Origin: Avelusimicrobium sp963660385
Lineage (GTDB): Bacteria > Elusimicrobiota > Elusimicrobia > Elusimicrobiales > Elusimicrobiaceae
NCBI GenBank assembly: GCA_963660385.1
Contig: CAVKWQ010000001.1
Location: 1-64,000, forward strand
Direction of reading: 5' to 3'
Length of the DNA stretch: 64,000 nucleotides
In this document: piece after piece, positions 31,719-41,119 of the stretch
Position numbering within the stretch: position 1 is the stretch's first letter
How the letters are laid out: each line of letters opens with the position of its first letter
The notes under the pieces: model-generated
Seen by the model: only the letters and a program-made list of their open reading frames with translations
Told to the model about the DNA's origin: nothing
Databases searched by the model: none
Program-made: the position numbers and the translations under genes

Positions 31719-33908
31719 TTATTTGGTTTCTGTTTCAGCGGTGGCGGTGTCGTCCGTGCTTTTCTTTTTAAAGAGCCCGCCGATACCCTTTATCACGTTT
31801 TTGGCGGTATCAACCCCGGTTTGCGCCACTTGGCCCGTGGTTTTGACGGCCCCGGTGGCGACGTTTCCGGCGGTACTTGCCGTGCTGGCGGCTACCTTAC
31901 CGGGCGTTTTGTAATTTAAAATACCGCCCAGCACGGAGCCCACCGTGTTTAGCACGTCCAACTTGCCCGACGGGTTATCCATCGTTCCGCCGATTTTGAT
32001 AATGACAGGTGTTTGCGATGTAAGCACCGTGGCGGATACCTTCATATCCAAGGCCTGCGTGTGGAAATTGATGTTTCCGCTTCCGTTAATGTTGGTCAGT
32101 TTGGAAGCAAAGGTCGTCTTATCCACCTTCATTACGCCGCTGGTAAAGGTATATACGCCCTCGCCGTTGGTAAAGGCGATTTCGCCCTTTTGCGCGTTGG
32201 CTTCGGCCGGGAAGATATCTACGTTTAACGTGCCTGCCACCTTGCGCACGAGCGTAATAGGCAAGAGCAGAATTTTGACGTATTTATTCCCCTTAACAAA
32301 GGAATCAATATCCGTAATGGCGCCGGGCTGTAACACAAAAGAAACCTGTCCGTTGGCCTTCTTCATCGTTTCGCTGACGCCGGTTAAGTCGGCATTTAGG
32401 GTAAACCCGTCCGCGCGGAAATACGGCACGCTGATAGGGCCAACCTTAATGTTGCTTTTAATCTTCATTAAAAGTTCCGGGCCCGCGGTTTTTTGTTCAG
32501 CGGAAGCAGTTTCTCCCTCTTCCGTTTCGGCCGAGGCATAGGACGGAAATTCCTTTAAGGTAAATTTGTCCAGTTCCGCGTTAAAGACGATATTCATTAC
32601 GTCCTTAATGTTTTTGTACGAGAAAGAGGACGCAAATTTTTCCCCGTTTAATAATCCGGTAAGCGACGGACAGGAAATATCGTTAATGGAAGCGATTTTA
32701 ACCGTGCCATTTAAATCCTTAACCGTAAACGGCGCATACATCGCGCTTACGTTTTTTAAGGTTACTTGGCCGCTTACGTCTTGACCGTCGTTTTTATCCG
32801 TGGCTTTAAACGAGCCCGTAATTAGTCCGCCGGGCTGGAAATCGGCCACTGTGTCGGTCATTTGGACGATTTGGCCCAAATCGGTGGATAAGTCCGCCTT
32901 GACGGAATAGGTGGGCGTGGCGCTTGCCCAGCCCGCTACGCCGGAAGCGGATAAGGCGCTGTCCATTACCGAGAGTTTGACAAGCGAAATAACCGCGGTG
33001 GATTTTTCCAAATCCGCCGAAGCCTTTACCGCCATATTGATAACCGGGAGCGAGAAATGCGGCAAATCCGGCAGGATTTCGGCTACCGTTGCGTTGCTGA
33101 TGCCGCTTAACGTGCCCGTCAGTTCGGCTTGCGGGGCTTCAAAGTTCTTTACGCCGCCCTTTAATTGGAGTTTTACCGTCTTGTAAGAGGCGGAAATGTC
33201 ATTAACCGTTACATACGCTTCGGGCATATTTAAATTAGCCAAAAACGTACGCAGGGAAATGCTGACGGGAACCGTCATATTGAGCCCGGCGGCGGAATAT
33301 TCGGTGGTAAATTTGATTTTTACGTCAAACGGGCTATCCAAATCAAACTCGCGGATTTCCACCTGTAATTTGTTGACGGAAGCGTCCATACCCGTTTGCA
33401 AATCTTTATAGGTAAAGTTGCAGTTGTTAAGCACAATTCTGTCGGCCAGCAGAACAAAGGCAACGGCGGAATTGTCCTTGTTGGCGGTTTCGGCAGGTGT
33501 ATTTTCCCCGTCCGAAGATGGAATAAGCGTGTCAAAATTAAAGGAACCGTCTTTATTTTTAATGACGTTTATGTCCAGCCCGTCCACCGATACGGTGGAA
33601 ATTTCCACACGCTTTTTAAGTAGCGGCATCAGGGCCAGTTTAACCACCAATTTATCGGCCTTAACAAAGGTGCCGTTTTGAAAGGTGGTATTTTCGGACA
33701 AGGCAAAGTTATCCAGCGTTACCCCAATGACGTTAAAGGAAATTTTGTCAAAAGAAATTTCCCGCTGCAAATTGGTTTTTGCATAATCCACGGCCATAGC
33801 CTTTAATTTTTCCGGCGGGAACATAATCCGCAGGGTAATTAACCCCGCCGCCAGCAAAATTACGCATACGACCGCAATTTTTACAAGTAGTTTGAATAAT
33901 TTTTTCAT
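31719..33908 (-). CDS. AsmA-family envelope protein
   Basis: A 729-residue protein with one N-terminal membrane anchor (KIAVVCVILLAAGLITLRIMF) and a long periplasmic beta-rich body. The start LKAMAVDYAKTNLQREISFDKISFNVIGVTLDNFAL and GTFVKADKLVVKLALMPLLKKRVEISTVSVDGLDINV are typical AsmA N-terminal repeats. The C-terminal DUF/AsmA_2-like part includes VMKVDKTTFASKLTNINGSGNINF. AsmA-like proteins are thought to form lipid bridges between inner and outer membrane. The last 60 residues are Ala/Thr/Lys-rich. A TACAAT ends 6 nt before the ATG with no ribosome site, so it is possibly leaderless. Single gene. Confidence 0.85.
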   Translation of the reverse strand: MKKLFKLLVKIAVVCVILLAAGLITLRIMFPPEKLKAMAVDYAKTNLQREISFDKISFNVIGVTLDNFALSENTTFQNGTFVKADKLVVKLALMPLLKKRVEISTVSVDGLDINVIKNKDGSFNFDTLIPSSDGENTPAETANKDNSAVAFVLLADRIVLNNCNFTYKDLQTGMDASVNKLQVEIREFDLDSPFDVKIKFTTEYSAAGLNMTVPVSISLRTFLANLNMPEAYVTVNDISASYKTVKLQLKGGVKNFEAPQAELTGTLSGISNATVAEILPDLPHFSLPVINMAVKASADLEKSTAVISLVKLSVMDSALSASGVAGWASATPTYSVKADLSTDLGQIVQMTDTVADFQPGGLITGSFKATDKNDGQDVSGQVTLKNVSAMYAPFTVKDLNGTVKIASINDISCPSLTGLLNGEKFASSFSYKNIKDVMNIVFNAELDKFTLKEFPSYASAETEEGETASAEQKTAGPELLMKIKSNIKVGPISVPYFRADGFTLNADLTGVSETMKKANGQVSFVLQPGAITDIDSFVKGNKYVKILLLPITLVRKVAGTLNVDIFPAEANAQKGEIAFTNGEGVYTFTSGVMKVDKTTFASKLTNINGSGNINFHTQALDMKVSATVLTSQTPVIIKIGGTMDNPSGKLDVLNTVGSVLGGILNYKTPGKVAASTASTAGNVATGAVKTTGQVAQTGVDTAKNVIKGIGGLFKKKSTDDTATAETETK

Positions 33909-33957
33909 ATCTATATTGTATTTCTTTTATTTTTCGCCCGGCAAGCGCGCAAAAGGG

Positions 33958-34275
33958 TTATTTTTGCGGGTGCGTATCGTCGGAGACGATTTCGGCTTCT
34001 ATCACATCTTCCGGCTTGGTGCGGGAGCGGCGGAAGGCTTCCAAATCCTTATGAAGCATCGCTAATACGAGTAGGGCAAAGGCCCCGTCGTCCGTAATGC
34101 CCAAAACGGGCAACACGTCGGGCAACAGGTCAATGGGCGAAATAACATACACCAAGCACAGTACCGCCCAAAAGAGCGTGGCCCACGGCATTTTGTATTT
34201 TCCGCGCAAAATGGCCCACACCATTGGAAAGAAACTGGCAAAGTCTTTAAATACCGCCAAGGGGTTAAATTTCAT
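33958..34275 (-). CDS. DUF1232 (YkvA-like) small membrane protein
   Basis: A 105-residue protein whose core WATLFWAVLCLVYVISPIDLLPDVLPVLGITDDGAF is the DUF1232 signature (SPIDLLPD). A single hydrophobic hairpin is probably membrane-embedded, with a charged C-terminal tail (RRSRTKPEDVIEAEIV). Function of the family is unknown. It starts 11 bp after the stop of the Na/Pi transporter gene, so the two are probably co-transcribed. Confidence 0.85.
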   Translation of the reverse strand: MKFNPLAVFKDFASFFPMVWAILRGKYKMPWATLFWAVLCLVYVISPIDLLPDVLPVLGITDDGAFALLVLAMLHKDLEAFRRSRTKPEDVIEAEIVSDDTHPQK

Positions 34276-34286
34276 TTTTCCCCCTG

Positions 34287-36053
34287 TTATTTTTGAGGGG
34301 CAGGCGCGTCGTGCATCGCCCGTTCCTCAGCGCGCATACCCAAGATGTTTTCGTTTACGCGCAGGGCATAGTCGCCGATTCTTTCAAAGTTATTTAAAAT
34401 GTCGGCGTAGGCGGTAATGGAATCCGGCGTGGAACTTTGCCCCGCGTTAATGCGTTCGCGCAAATCGTGCAAAAAGCGTTTGCGCAGGGTGTTTAATTGT
34501 TCCTCGTCTTTGAGCGCTTCGTCAAAGGTTTTTTCCGCTTGCAGGTGCCATTGGCGGGTGGGCTGTTGGATATCTACCAAAATGCGGCGGGTACGCTTGG
34601 TAATGTTTTTGGTCAGTTTGGCGATTTCTTCCAAGTCCTCAATGTCGGCTTCGGTAAACGGTTGTTTATCGTGGAATTTTTCCAAAATGCGGGCGATTTT
34701 TTCGCCGCAGTCGCCCATATGCTCAATGCTGTTTAACACGTCAAAGAGCGAGAACGCCTGCGCTACCGCCTGGCGGGAGAGGTTCCCGTGCGTAAGGGCA
34801 GTTAAGTAAATATTAATTTTATGCTCCAAAACGTCAGTGGTTTTTTCGGCGGCTTTTACGTCCTCAATCAGGCGGGTGAACATTTTGTCGTCGTCAACTT
34901 TTACGGCGTGGATGAGTTTATCCGTCATTTTGGTTACAAAACTCATCATACGTTCCACCTCTTTGCGCACCGCAATTAACGCCAGTTCCGGCGTGCTCGT
35001 AAAGCGGGTGGATAAAAAGATAAGTTCGTGTTCCTTTTTGTCCTCGCGTTTGGATTTGGGGATAATAAAATAGGTCAAGTGCGCCAGTTGTTTAAGTAGT
35101 GGCAGCATTAACATCGTGTTAATCAGGTTAAACACGGTGTGGAACGCGGAAATATGGTACGGAAGGACAGCCGTTAATTGTTCCGGGTCCTGCGTGTAGG
35201 GCGAGCCGGGTACAAGCCAGTCCACAAAGTGTACAAAGTGTTTGAAAATGCACACTACCCAAAATACGCCGATAATGTTAAACAAAAAGTGCCCGAGAGC
35301 GGCGCGCTTGGCAGTTTTGCTCGCGCCGATAGCGGCCAAGTTGGCGGTAATGGTGGTGCCGATGTTTTCCCCCAACACAAGCGCGCACGAAGTCGGGAAG
35401 TCAATAATCCCGGCGGCGGCGCAGGTGAGCGTCATAGCCATAACGGCGCTGGAAGATTGGAGAATAACGGTTAAAATAGTACCGCTGAAAATGAGGGTAA
35501 GCAAATTAAACAAATTGTCCGGGCGGAAGCGGGAAATCCAAGCCACTACTTGCGGGTTTTGCGCAAAATCGGCCGGGATGGCGTTCTTCATTATGTCCAA
35601 GCCCAAAAAGAGGAGCCCGAAGCCGACCAAGGTTTCCCCAATGCGGCGGATAATGGCAAATCTGGGGATGAACTGCGCAAAGAAGCCAATAGCGATAACG
35701 GGCAAGGCAAAGAGCGAAATTTGCATTTTAAAGCCGAACAAACTGACAATCCAGGCTGTCATTGTCGTACCGATATTGGCCCCGAAGATAACGCCCAAGG
35801 ATTGGTACAGGTTCAAAAGGCCCGCGCTCGCAAAGCCGACGACCATTACCGTGGTGGCGCTGGACGACTGGATAATGCTGGTTACCAGCGCGCCGCAGGC
35901 GGTAGCCGCAAAGCGGTTCGTGGTGGCGATGCCCAGCAGTTGGCGCATCCTCTCGCCGGAGGCCTTTTGCAGGCCGTCGCTCATTATCTTCATACCAAAT
36001 AAGAACACGGCCAGGCCGCCGAGTAAGTTTAAAATTTCAAGCAAGGTTGACAT
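34287..36053 (-). CDS. Na+/phosphate cotransporter (NptA/YjbB type) with PhoU-like domain
   Basis: A 588-residue inner-membrane protein. Two inverted repeats of the PNaS (Na/Pi-cotransporter) family are visible by their QSSSATT motif (SIIQSSSATTVMVVGFASAG near residues 59-80) and VILQSSSAVMAMTL in the second repeat; each belongs to the substrate site. GENIGTTITANLAAIGAS and GANIGTTMTAW are the paired conserved loops. A cytosolic helical PhoU-like domain (about 345-575) follows, as in YjbB-like phosphate exporters. GGAG precedes the ATG. It may export excess phosphate or import it with sodium; the PhoU tail suggests control of flux. Confidence 0.9.
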   Translation of the reverse strand: MSTLLEILNLLGGLAVFLFGMKIMSDGLQKASGERMRQLLGIATTNRFAATACGALVTSIIQSSSATTVMVVGFASAGLLNLYQSLGVIFGANIGTTMTAWIVSLFGFKMQISLFALPVIAIGFFAQFIPRFAIIRRIGETLVGFGLLFLGLDIMKNAIPADFAQNPQVVAWISRFRPDNLFNLLTLIFSGTILTVILQSSSAVMAMTLTCAAAGIIDFPTSCALVLGENIGTTITANLAAIGASKTAKRAALGHFLFNIIGVFWVVCIFKHFVHFVDWLVPGSPYTQDPEQLTAVLPYHISAFHTVFNLINTMLMLPLLKQLAHLTYFIIPKSKREDKKEHELIFLSTRFTSTPELALIAVRKEVERMMSFVTKMTDKLIHAVKVDDDKMFTRLIEDVKAAEKTTDVLEHKINIYLTALTHGNLSRQAVAQAFSLFDVLNSIEHMGDCGEKIARILEKFHDKQPFTEADIEDLEEIAKLTKNITKRTRRILVDIQQPTRQWHLQAEKTFDEALKDEEQLNTLRKRFLHDLRERINAGQSSTPDSITAYADILNNFERIGDYALRVNENILGMRAEERAMHDAPAPQK

Positions 36054-36080
36054 TTGTGGGAGTTCTCCTTAATTCATATA

Positions 36081-36106
36081 AAAAGAAAGAGCCGTTTAGT
36101 CGGCTC
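36081..36106 (-). terminator. Intrinsic terminator
   Basis: GAGCCG/CGGCTC stem with a T-rich tail on the minus strand, downstream of the gene at 36172-37305. A second hairpin CCCGCCGTA/TACGGCGGG lies at 36130-36149. Confidence 0.55.
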
Positions 36107-36171
36107 CTTCCGTAACAAAAATACACAGGCCCGCCGTAAGTACGGCGGGGATAGATAAAGAAACGCAAGCG

Positions 36172-37305
36172 TTACTTGGACATTTTAATGGAGGTTTGGT
36201 TGTCATCCGGTTTATCCGTTTTTTCGTGCTTGGTTTGTTGGGCCCACATTTGCTGGTTGGCTTCAATTTGTTTGGCCATTTCGTCGTCAAACAAAATAGT
36301 GGGCATACGGTCTTCATCCGCGTACTGAACGATATCCTCGCTCTTGGGCGGCTGGTAAACTTTATCTAAATGTTGGTTAATCGTTTCCGGCTCGGCGGAT
36401 TTTAAAGAGGCGCGCGTTACCTGCAAGCCTACTTGGTTGTGCAGGTCCTGCTCGGTAACGGGTTTGCCAATGCCGGGCGGAAGGACGTTATTGTCCGCCC
36501 CAAAAACTTGGGTCGGTTCATCCGTCAGTTGTACTTCGGGCGTAGGCGTATAAGAACCGCGGTTTTCGCCGTAGTCCAGGTTTAAAAATACCAAAATGTA
36601 AAAGCCTACAAGCGATACCCAAAAGAGAAACCACAATACGAGCAACACCCCGCCCGCAACCAGCCACGGGGCGGTGAGGGCGGCTAAATGGAAACTGTCC
36701 GCAAAAAAGAGCGGAATCCCTACATAAAGGGCGTAGCCTACGGCGCCCACCACTAAAATAGGGGCTAAAAAGGAAAGCAGGCACATCGCCAAGGTCATCC
36801 CCCAGCGGTGGCCGGTTAATTGCCAACTGTAAATGATAGAAGAAATAGGGCCTTGTTCTCTTAAAACAATCGCCGCCGGAACGAAAATCGTGCGGAATTG
36901 CAAAAAGAGAAACAAGATGTATCCGATAACGGCAAGCGGCACCGAGCGGGACGCCACCATTAATATAGCCAAGCCACCCGCTACTACGCCCATTATCAGG
37001 GAATAGATAACCAAATAAACGGTGGGTAAGGCTGCATTGGTGCAGGAGTTGGAAAAGGATTCTCCGTCGTTTTGCGCTTTAATACCCAACTGGCGCATAA
37101 ATACCGCCCCACAAAAGAGAGAAAAGGGCATTACCAAGATTTTGGCAATAACCAGCGGCAGGCCCAGCCAGGCAAAGGCGAAGATCAGTGCATATAGCAA
37201 AATCCCCAATAAAATGAGGGCGAAAATAGCCCCCCCGGCCCGGTTGGTTAAGCGGAAACTGTTAAAAAAGAGAGTAAAAATATTTTGTTGTTCGCGGAGG
37301 TCCAT
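36172..37305 (-). CDS. Polytopic membrane protein of unknown function
   Basis: A 377-residue protein with about six hydrophobic segments in residues 15-255 (for example GGAIFALILLGILLYALIFA and WLVAGGVLLVLWFLFWVSLV) and a hydrophilic, charged C-terminal tail of about 110 residues. The tail ends KTDKPDDNQTSIKMSK and includes the acidic phrase DEDRMPTILFDDEMAKQI. The start at 37305 (MDLREQQNIF) is supported by AGGAG 7 nt upstream; a start at 37332 is rejected. The membrane part is reminiscent of DUF4013/YciC-like integral proteins, but I would not assign a family. Single gene with its own terminator. Confidence 0.6.
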   Translation of the reverse strand: MDLREQQNIFTLFFNSFRLTNRAGGAIFALILLGILLYALIFAFAWLGLPLVIAKILVMPFSLFCGAVFMRQLGIKAQNDGESFSNSCTNAALPTVYLVIYSLIMGVVAGGLAILMVASRSVPLAVIGYILFLFLQFRTIFVPAAIVLREQGPISSIIYSWQLTGHRWGMTLAMCLLSFLAPILVVGAVGYALYVGIPLFFADSFHLAALTAPWLVAGGVLLVLWFLFWVSLVGFYILVFLNLDYGENRGSYTPTPEVQLTDEPTQVFGADNNVLPPGIGKPVTEQDLHNQVGLQVTRASLKSAEPETINQHLDKVYQPPKSEDIVQYADEDRMPTILFDDEMAKQIEANQQMWAQQTKHEKTDKPDDNQTSIKMSK

Positions 37306-37368
37306 TTCACCGCTCCTTATTAGAGTACACAAACATTATAGCAAAACGCGCGCGCGTTGCGTAGAAAA

Positions 37369-38556
37369 TCAAAATAACTTTTCTAACGCCTTAGCGGCGG
37401 AAAATCCACTGCTCCAAGCCCATTGTAGGTTGAACCCGCCCAGGCGGCCCGTTACGTCCAACAGTTCGCCGATAGCGTATAAGCCGGGGATGCGACGAGC
37501 CTCAAAGGTGGACGGACTAACTTCGCGCACGTCAATGCCGCCGGCCGTTACCTCGGCCTTGGAAAATCCGCCCGTTCCCGTGGGGACAAAGGTAAAGCGG
37601 TTTATCAGTTGGGCGGATTTTTCTATTTCCGCGCGGGAAGCGTTTGGCAGGTTATTGTCCAGTTCCCCAAGCAGGGCTTTTGCAATTTTTGCGCTTATTT
37701 TGCCGTGCAAGGCGGCGGAAAAGGTGTGCGCGGTATTTTTTTGCGAGGTGAACAGCGCGTGCGCGTCCACTCCGGGCAGGAAATCCACGGTTACTTTTTC
37801 CCCTTCCTTCCAAAATAGCGAGGCGGACAGCACCGCCGGCCCGCTGATGCCCTCGTGTGTAAAGAGCAAGGAACCCTCAAAACCGTGTTCCCCGCACGAT
37901 ACGCGGGCATTTAACGTATTTCCGGCCAGTTTAAAAAGTTGTTCCCGCAAAGTTTTTTCAAAGGTAAGCCCTACAAGCGCCGGGCGCTGGGGAATAATGT
38001 TTAGGCCAAATTGGCGCGCAATTTTGATACCAAAATTGCTTGCGCCCAAGGCCGGGAAGGATAATCCCCCCGTAGCCAGCACCACGCGCTGGGCGCGGAT
38101 AGGCCCGGCCGAGGTATTGACCACAAACAGACCGTTTTCCTGCTTTATATCCAGGGCTTGTGTGTCCGTTAAAATTTGGGTATTTGCTTCGCGTGCGCGG
38201 CGGATGAGAAAGCGCACAATGTCCCGAGCGTCCATAGCAAAGAGTTGCCCGTCTTTCCGCTCTTCCCATTTTAGCCCCGCTTCGTCCAGCAGGGAAACAA
38301 AATCCTGCGGTTTTAATGCGGCTAAGGCATTTTTGACAAAGTGTTTATTTGTACAGGCGTAATCCGTAGCGCGCGCAAAACGGTTGGAAAAGTTGCATTT
38401 CCCTCCGCCCGAAACGCTTATTTTGCGGCCCGGGTGGGTGTTGTGTTCTATTAATACTTTGGGGCTTGAAAAACTGCCCGCGCAAAAAAGGCCGCCGGCG
38501 CCTGCGCCAATAATAGCGGTGTGAAAAACGGTATTTTTAAGTTCGTTGTGGTTCAT
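37369..38556 (-). CDS. HI0933/YhiN-family flavoprotein
   Basis: A 395-residue NAD(P)/FAD-dependent oxidoreductase-like protein. The N-terminal dinucleotide motif AIIGAGAGGLFCAG binds FAD. HNTHPGRKISVSGGGKCNFSNR is the family signature. VLATGGLSFPALGASNFGIKIA, GISGPAVLSASLF and the end GELLDVTGRLGGFNLQWAWSSGF close the FAD site. Length fits (about 400). A biochemical role is not established for most members. The start region lies 100 bp from perR on the other strand; promoters overlap in the AT-rich spacer. Confidence 0.92.
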   Translation of the reverse strand: MNHNELKNTVFHTAIIGAGAGGLFCAGSFSSPKVLIEHNTHPGRKISVSGGGKCNFSNRFARATDYACTNKHFVKNALAALKPQDFVSLLDEAGLKWEERKDGQLFAMDARDIVRFLIRRAREANTQILTDTQALDIKQENGLFVVNTSAGPIRAQRVVLATGGLSFPALGASNFGIKIARQFGLNIIPQRPALVGLTFEKTLREQLFKLAGNTLNARVSCGEHGFEGSLLFTHEGISGPAVLSASLFWKEGEKVTVDFLPGVDAHALFTSQKNTAHTFSAALHGKISAKIAKALLGELDNNLPNASRAEIEKSAQLINRFTFVPTGTGGFSKAEVTAGGIDVREVSPSTFEARRIPGLYAIGELLDVTGRLGGFNLQWAWSSGFSAAKALEKLF

Positions 38557-38593
38557 ATATATAGGTTTTCTATATTATACAAAAAGAAAAAAT

Positions 38594-38647
38594 TTGATTT
38601 TATTTTCAAATATGCTATACTCTTAATAGGAATTATTATTAATAATT
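38594..38647 (+). promoter_or_regulatory. perR promoter with perfect palindromic operator
   Basis: TTGATT (38594-38599), 16-bp spacer, TATACT (38616-38621), then AATTATTATTAATAATT at 38631-38647, a perfect 8-1-8 palindrome just past the likely start site. It resembles the Per box (7-1-7, TTATAAT-N-ATTATAA) and would allow autoregulation. Confidence 0.75.
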
Positions 38648-38655
38648 TAAAAACT

Positions 38656-39108
38656 ATGCAAACCAACACACAAAACGACGAATTGCAAAAACGCTTGGCC
38701 TTTTTTGAAGACCAATGCCGCGCAAGAGGGTTAAGAGTAACCAACCAACGGCGGGAAATCTTCCGCGCGGTGGCGGCCTCGTGCGAACATCCTAGCGCGG
38801 AAAAAGTGTTTTTGGCGGTGCGCAAGACGATGCCCAATGTGTCTTTGGATACCGTGTACCGCACGTTAGCGTCGCTGGAAGAAATGGATTTGCTTATGCG
38901 TGTCGGGCTTTCGTCCAAGGCGCGCTTTGACGGGGATTTGCGTCCCCATTGCCACTTTGTGTGCACGAACTGCGGGGAAGTGTATGACGTATTTTTAAAG
39001 GACGGCGAGTCCTTGCCTTTGCCTGCGGATGTGGCGCATTGGGGCGAAATAAAACAGATTAATTTGCAAGTGCGCGGACTATGCAACAAGTGCCGCGGCA
39101 ACAAATAG
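38656..39108 (+). CDS. perR: Fur-family peroxide regulator (PerR-like)
   Basis: A 150-residue metal-dependent repressor. A winged-helix domain (about 20-85; VTNQRREIFRAVAAS, SLDTVYRTLASLEE) is followed by the dimer/metal domain. Spacing matches B. subtilis PerR: Asp92, His98, His100 and Asp111 at +7 to D85, H91, H93, D104, and zinc cysteines C103/C106 and C143/C146 at +7 to C96/C99 and C136/C139; His45 is near the H37 position. The Asp in the RFDGD motif favours PerR over Fur (Glu). An upstream in-frame ATG at 38521 overlaps the promoter and the opposite gene, so ATG 38656 is chosen; no strong ribosome site is seen. It lies 18 bp before rubrerythrin, one operon. Expected to sense H2O2 by Fe-catalysed His oxidation. 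Confidence 0.88.
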   Translation: MQTNTQNDELQKRLAFFEDQCRARGLRVTNQRREIFRAVAASCEHPSAEKVFLAVRKTMPNVSLDTVYRTLASLEEMDLLMRVGLSSKARFDGDLRPHCHFVCTNCGEVYDVFLKDGESLPLPADVAHWGEIKQINLQVRGLCNKCRGNK

Positions 39109-39126
39109 GATAAAATAGGAGACCAT

Positions 39127-39666
39127 ATGGAATTGAAAGGAAGCAAGACGGAAAAGAACTTAATGACGGCTTTTGCGGGCGAATCGCAAGCCAGAAACAA
39201 ATATACGTATTACGCCTCCAAGGCTAAAAAAGAAGGCTTTGTGCAGATTTCTAAAATTTTTGAAGAAACCGCCAACAACGAAAAAGAACACGCTAAACTT
39301 TGGTTTAAAGCCTTGCACGATAACAATATCCCCACCACGGCTGAAAACTTGGTAGATGCCGCCAATGGCGAACACTACGAGTGGACCGATATGTATGCCA
39401 CCTTCGCCAAGGAAGCCAAAGAGGAAGGTTTTACTAAACTCGCCTTCTTGTTTGAAGCCGTCGGCAAGATTGAAAAAATGCACGAAGAACGCTACCGCAA
39501 ACTCCTGCACAATGTGGAAACCAACGAAGTCTTCAAAAAAGCCGGTATCGTAATGTGGGAATGCGCCAACTGCGGCCACGTCCACATCGGCGAAAAAGCC
39601 CCCGAAGTGTGCCCCGTGTGCGCTCATCCGCAGGCTTACTTTATGATTCACCCGGAAAACTTCTAA
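39127..39666 (+). CDS. rbr: Rubrerythrin
   Basis: A 179-residue non-haem iron peroxidase that detoxifies H2O2 in anaerobes. The N-terminal ferritin-like four-helix domain carries the diiron ligands (AGESQARNKY, ETANNEKEH, and FEAVGKIEKMHEERY). The C-terminal rubredoxin-like domain has WECANCGHVHIGEKAPEVCPVC (two CxxC pairs). Length is family-typical. AGGAG lies 6 nt before the ATG. Second gene of the perR operon, so peroxide-induced; probable electron donors are reduced rubredoxin or ferredoxin. Confidence 0.96.
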   Translation: MELKGSKTEKNLMTAFAGESQARNKYTYYASKAKKEGFVQISKIFEETANNEKEHAKLWFKALHDNNIPTTAENLVDAANGEHYEWTDMYATFAKEAKEEGFTKLAFLFEAVGKIEKMHEERYRKLLHNVETNEVFKKAGIVMWECANCGHVHIGEKAPEVCPVCAHPQAYFMIHPENF

Positions 39667-39684
39667 TTTCTGTTTGAACCAGAT

Positions 39685-39716
39685 AAAAAACCCGCTCCTT
39701 GGAGCGGGTTTTTTCG
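39685..39716. terminator. Bidirectional intrinsic terminator
   Basis: AAAAAACCCGCTCC/GGAGCGGGTTTTTT hairpin between convergent rubrerythrin and MFS genes. Confidence 0.88.
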
Positions 39717-39733
39717 TGTAGAAAAAGGGGTTA

Positions 39734-41119
39734 TTAGTCGCGCTTAGCCGATATGACTCCCCCAACCGCCGCTAAGGCCGCGCCTAAAAACATTGCTGCC
39801 TGATAGCCGCGCAAGAAAGCGGTTTCGCTATCCGCCCCCGCGTGCTCAAAATGGCCTTGCACCGCCGCATAAATGGCCACGGAGCAGGCAATGCCCATAA
39901 TCATCCCGGCGTTGCGTGCCAGGGCGTTTACGCTGGACACAATGCCCAGTTTATTTTTGGGGGCCGCGCTGATAACCGTATTATTATTAGGAATTTGGAA
40001 CGTACCCGACCCACAGCCGAAAATCACCTGCGCCAGCACAATGTAAGCAAAGGACGGTTTTGCGCCGACAAAGGCAAAAAGCATAGCGCCCGTAAAAGCA
40101 AAGCCAAGCCCCACGGTGGTAATAATCCGGGCCGAGTACCGCTCCGACAGTACGCCGCTAATTGTGGACGAAATGGCAAGCGCCACCGGGAACGGCAAGA
40201 CGAGTAGGCCCGTTTGCACCGGGTCAATGTGCAAAATATCCGCCGCATAAAACGGAAATAACACCGCATTGGTAAAAATAGACATAAAGCCCAGCACCGC
40301 CACCACATAGCCGTAGGAAATGGCCGGAATTTTAAAGATGTCCAGGCCAATAAAGGGTGTTTTGCTGGTGCGCTCTCGGTAGTAAAACAGCAGGAAAAAC
40401 ACCACCGCCGCCGCAAACGCGCCCAAGATAACGGGCGAGGTCCAGGCTTTGTTGGGGCCCTCGTTCATAGCGTAGAGGAAACTTAAACTGGATAGGATAA
40501 AAAAGGCCGCCCCGCTGATGTCCATACGGATTTTGGTTTTCGGGTTAAAGCGCGGGATAATCTGTATGCCGCGCCAAATGCCGATTAAACTGACGGGGAT
40601 ATTCACCCAAAAGACCGACTGCCAGCCCCAATGCTGGATTAAAAAGCCCCCTACCGCCGGGCCCGCCAAGGAGCCCAAGGCCACCACAGCCCCCACGCCG
40701 CCTAGCGCGCGTCCGCGGTCTTTACCCACAAAGGCTTTGGCGATAATTGCCTGCGCGTTAGCCATCATTGCGCTTGCTCCCAATCCTTGTACGGCGCGGG
40801 ACAAAATCATCAGCGGCAAATTGCCCGCCAAAGAACACAACAGCGAACCGATACCAAATAGTAAAAAACCGCTTAAATACATCTTTTTGCGGCTAAACAT
40901 ATCGGAAAGTTTGCCAAATACAGGCAAAAAACAGGTTACTGCCAGCAAATACACGCTTACGACAGATTGGATGCTTTCAATATCGGCGTTAAATTCCCCC
41001 GCCATAGAGGGAAGCGCGATGTTTACAATGCCGCCGTCCAGCGTGCCCATAAAGGTCCCGGTGGCGGTAACGGTAAAAATAAGCCACTTGCGCGAAAGGT
41101 TAAGCGGTCGTCGTTTCAT
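39734..41119 (-). CDS. MFS exporter, DHA2 (EmrB/QacA) type, second copy
   Basis: A 461-residue inner-membrane drug/metabolite:H+ antiporter with about 14 hydrophobic helices. DHA2 motifs: TLDGGIVNIALPSMAGEF (helix 1 motif D1), LSDMFSRKKMYLSGF (motif A), SRAVQGLGASAMMANAQAII (motif C region) and GPAVGGFLIQHWGWQSVFW. It shares most of these strings with the gene at 41100-42539 (for example VGGFLIQHWGWQSVFWVNIPVS against VGGFLIQHWGWQSVFWINVPIS), so it is a tandem duplicate. Its start overlaps the end of that gene by 20 nt. An in-line operon: methyltransferase, MFS, MFS. Confidence 0.88.
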   Translation of the reverse strand: MKRRPLNLSRKWLIFTVTATGTFMGTLDGGIVNIALPSMAGEFNADIESIQSVVSVYLLAVTCFLPVFGKLSDMFSRKKMYLSGFLLFGIGSLLCSLAGNLPLMILSRAVQGLGASAMMANAQAIIAKAFVGKDRGRALGGVGAVVALGSLAGPAVGGFLIQHWGWQSVFWVNIPVSLIGIWRGIQIIPRFNPKTKIRMDISGAAFFILSSLSFLYAMNEGPNKAWTSPVILGAFAAAVVFFLLFYYRERTSKTPFIGLDIFKIPAISYGYVVAVLGFMSIFTNAVLFPFYAADILHIDPVQTGLLVLPFPVALAISSTISGVLSERYSARIITTVGLGFAFTGAMLFAFVGAKPSFAYIVLAQVIFGCGSGTFQIPNNNTVISAAPKNKLGIVSSVNALARNAGMIMGIACSVAIYAAVQGHFEHAGADSETAFLRGYQAAMFLGAALAAVGGVISAKRD

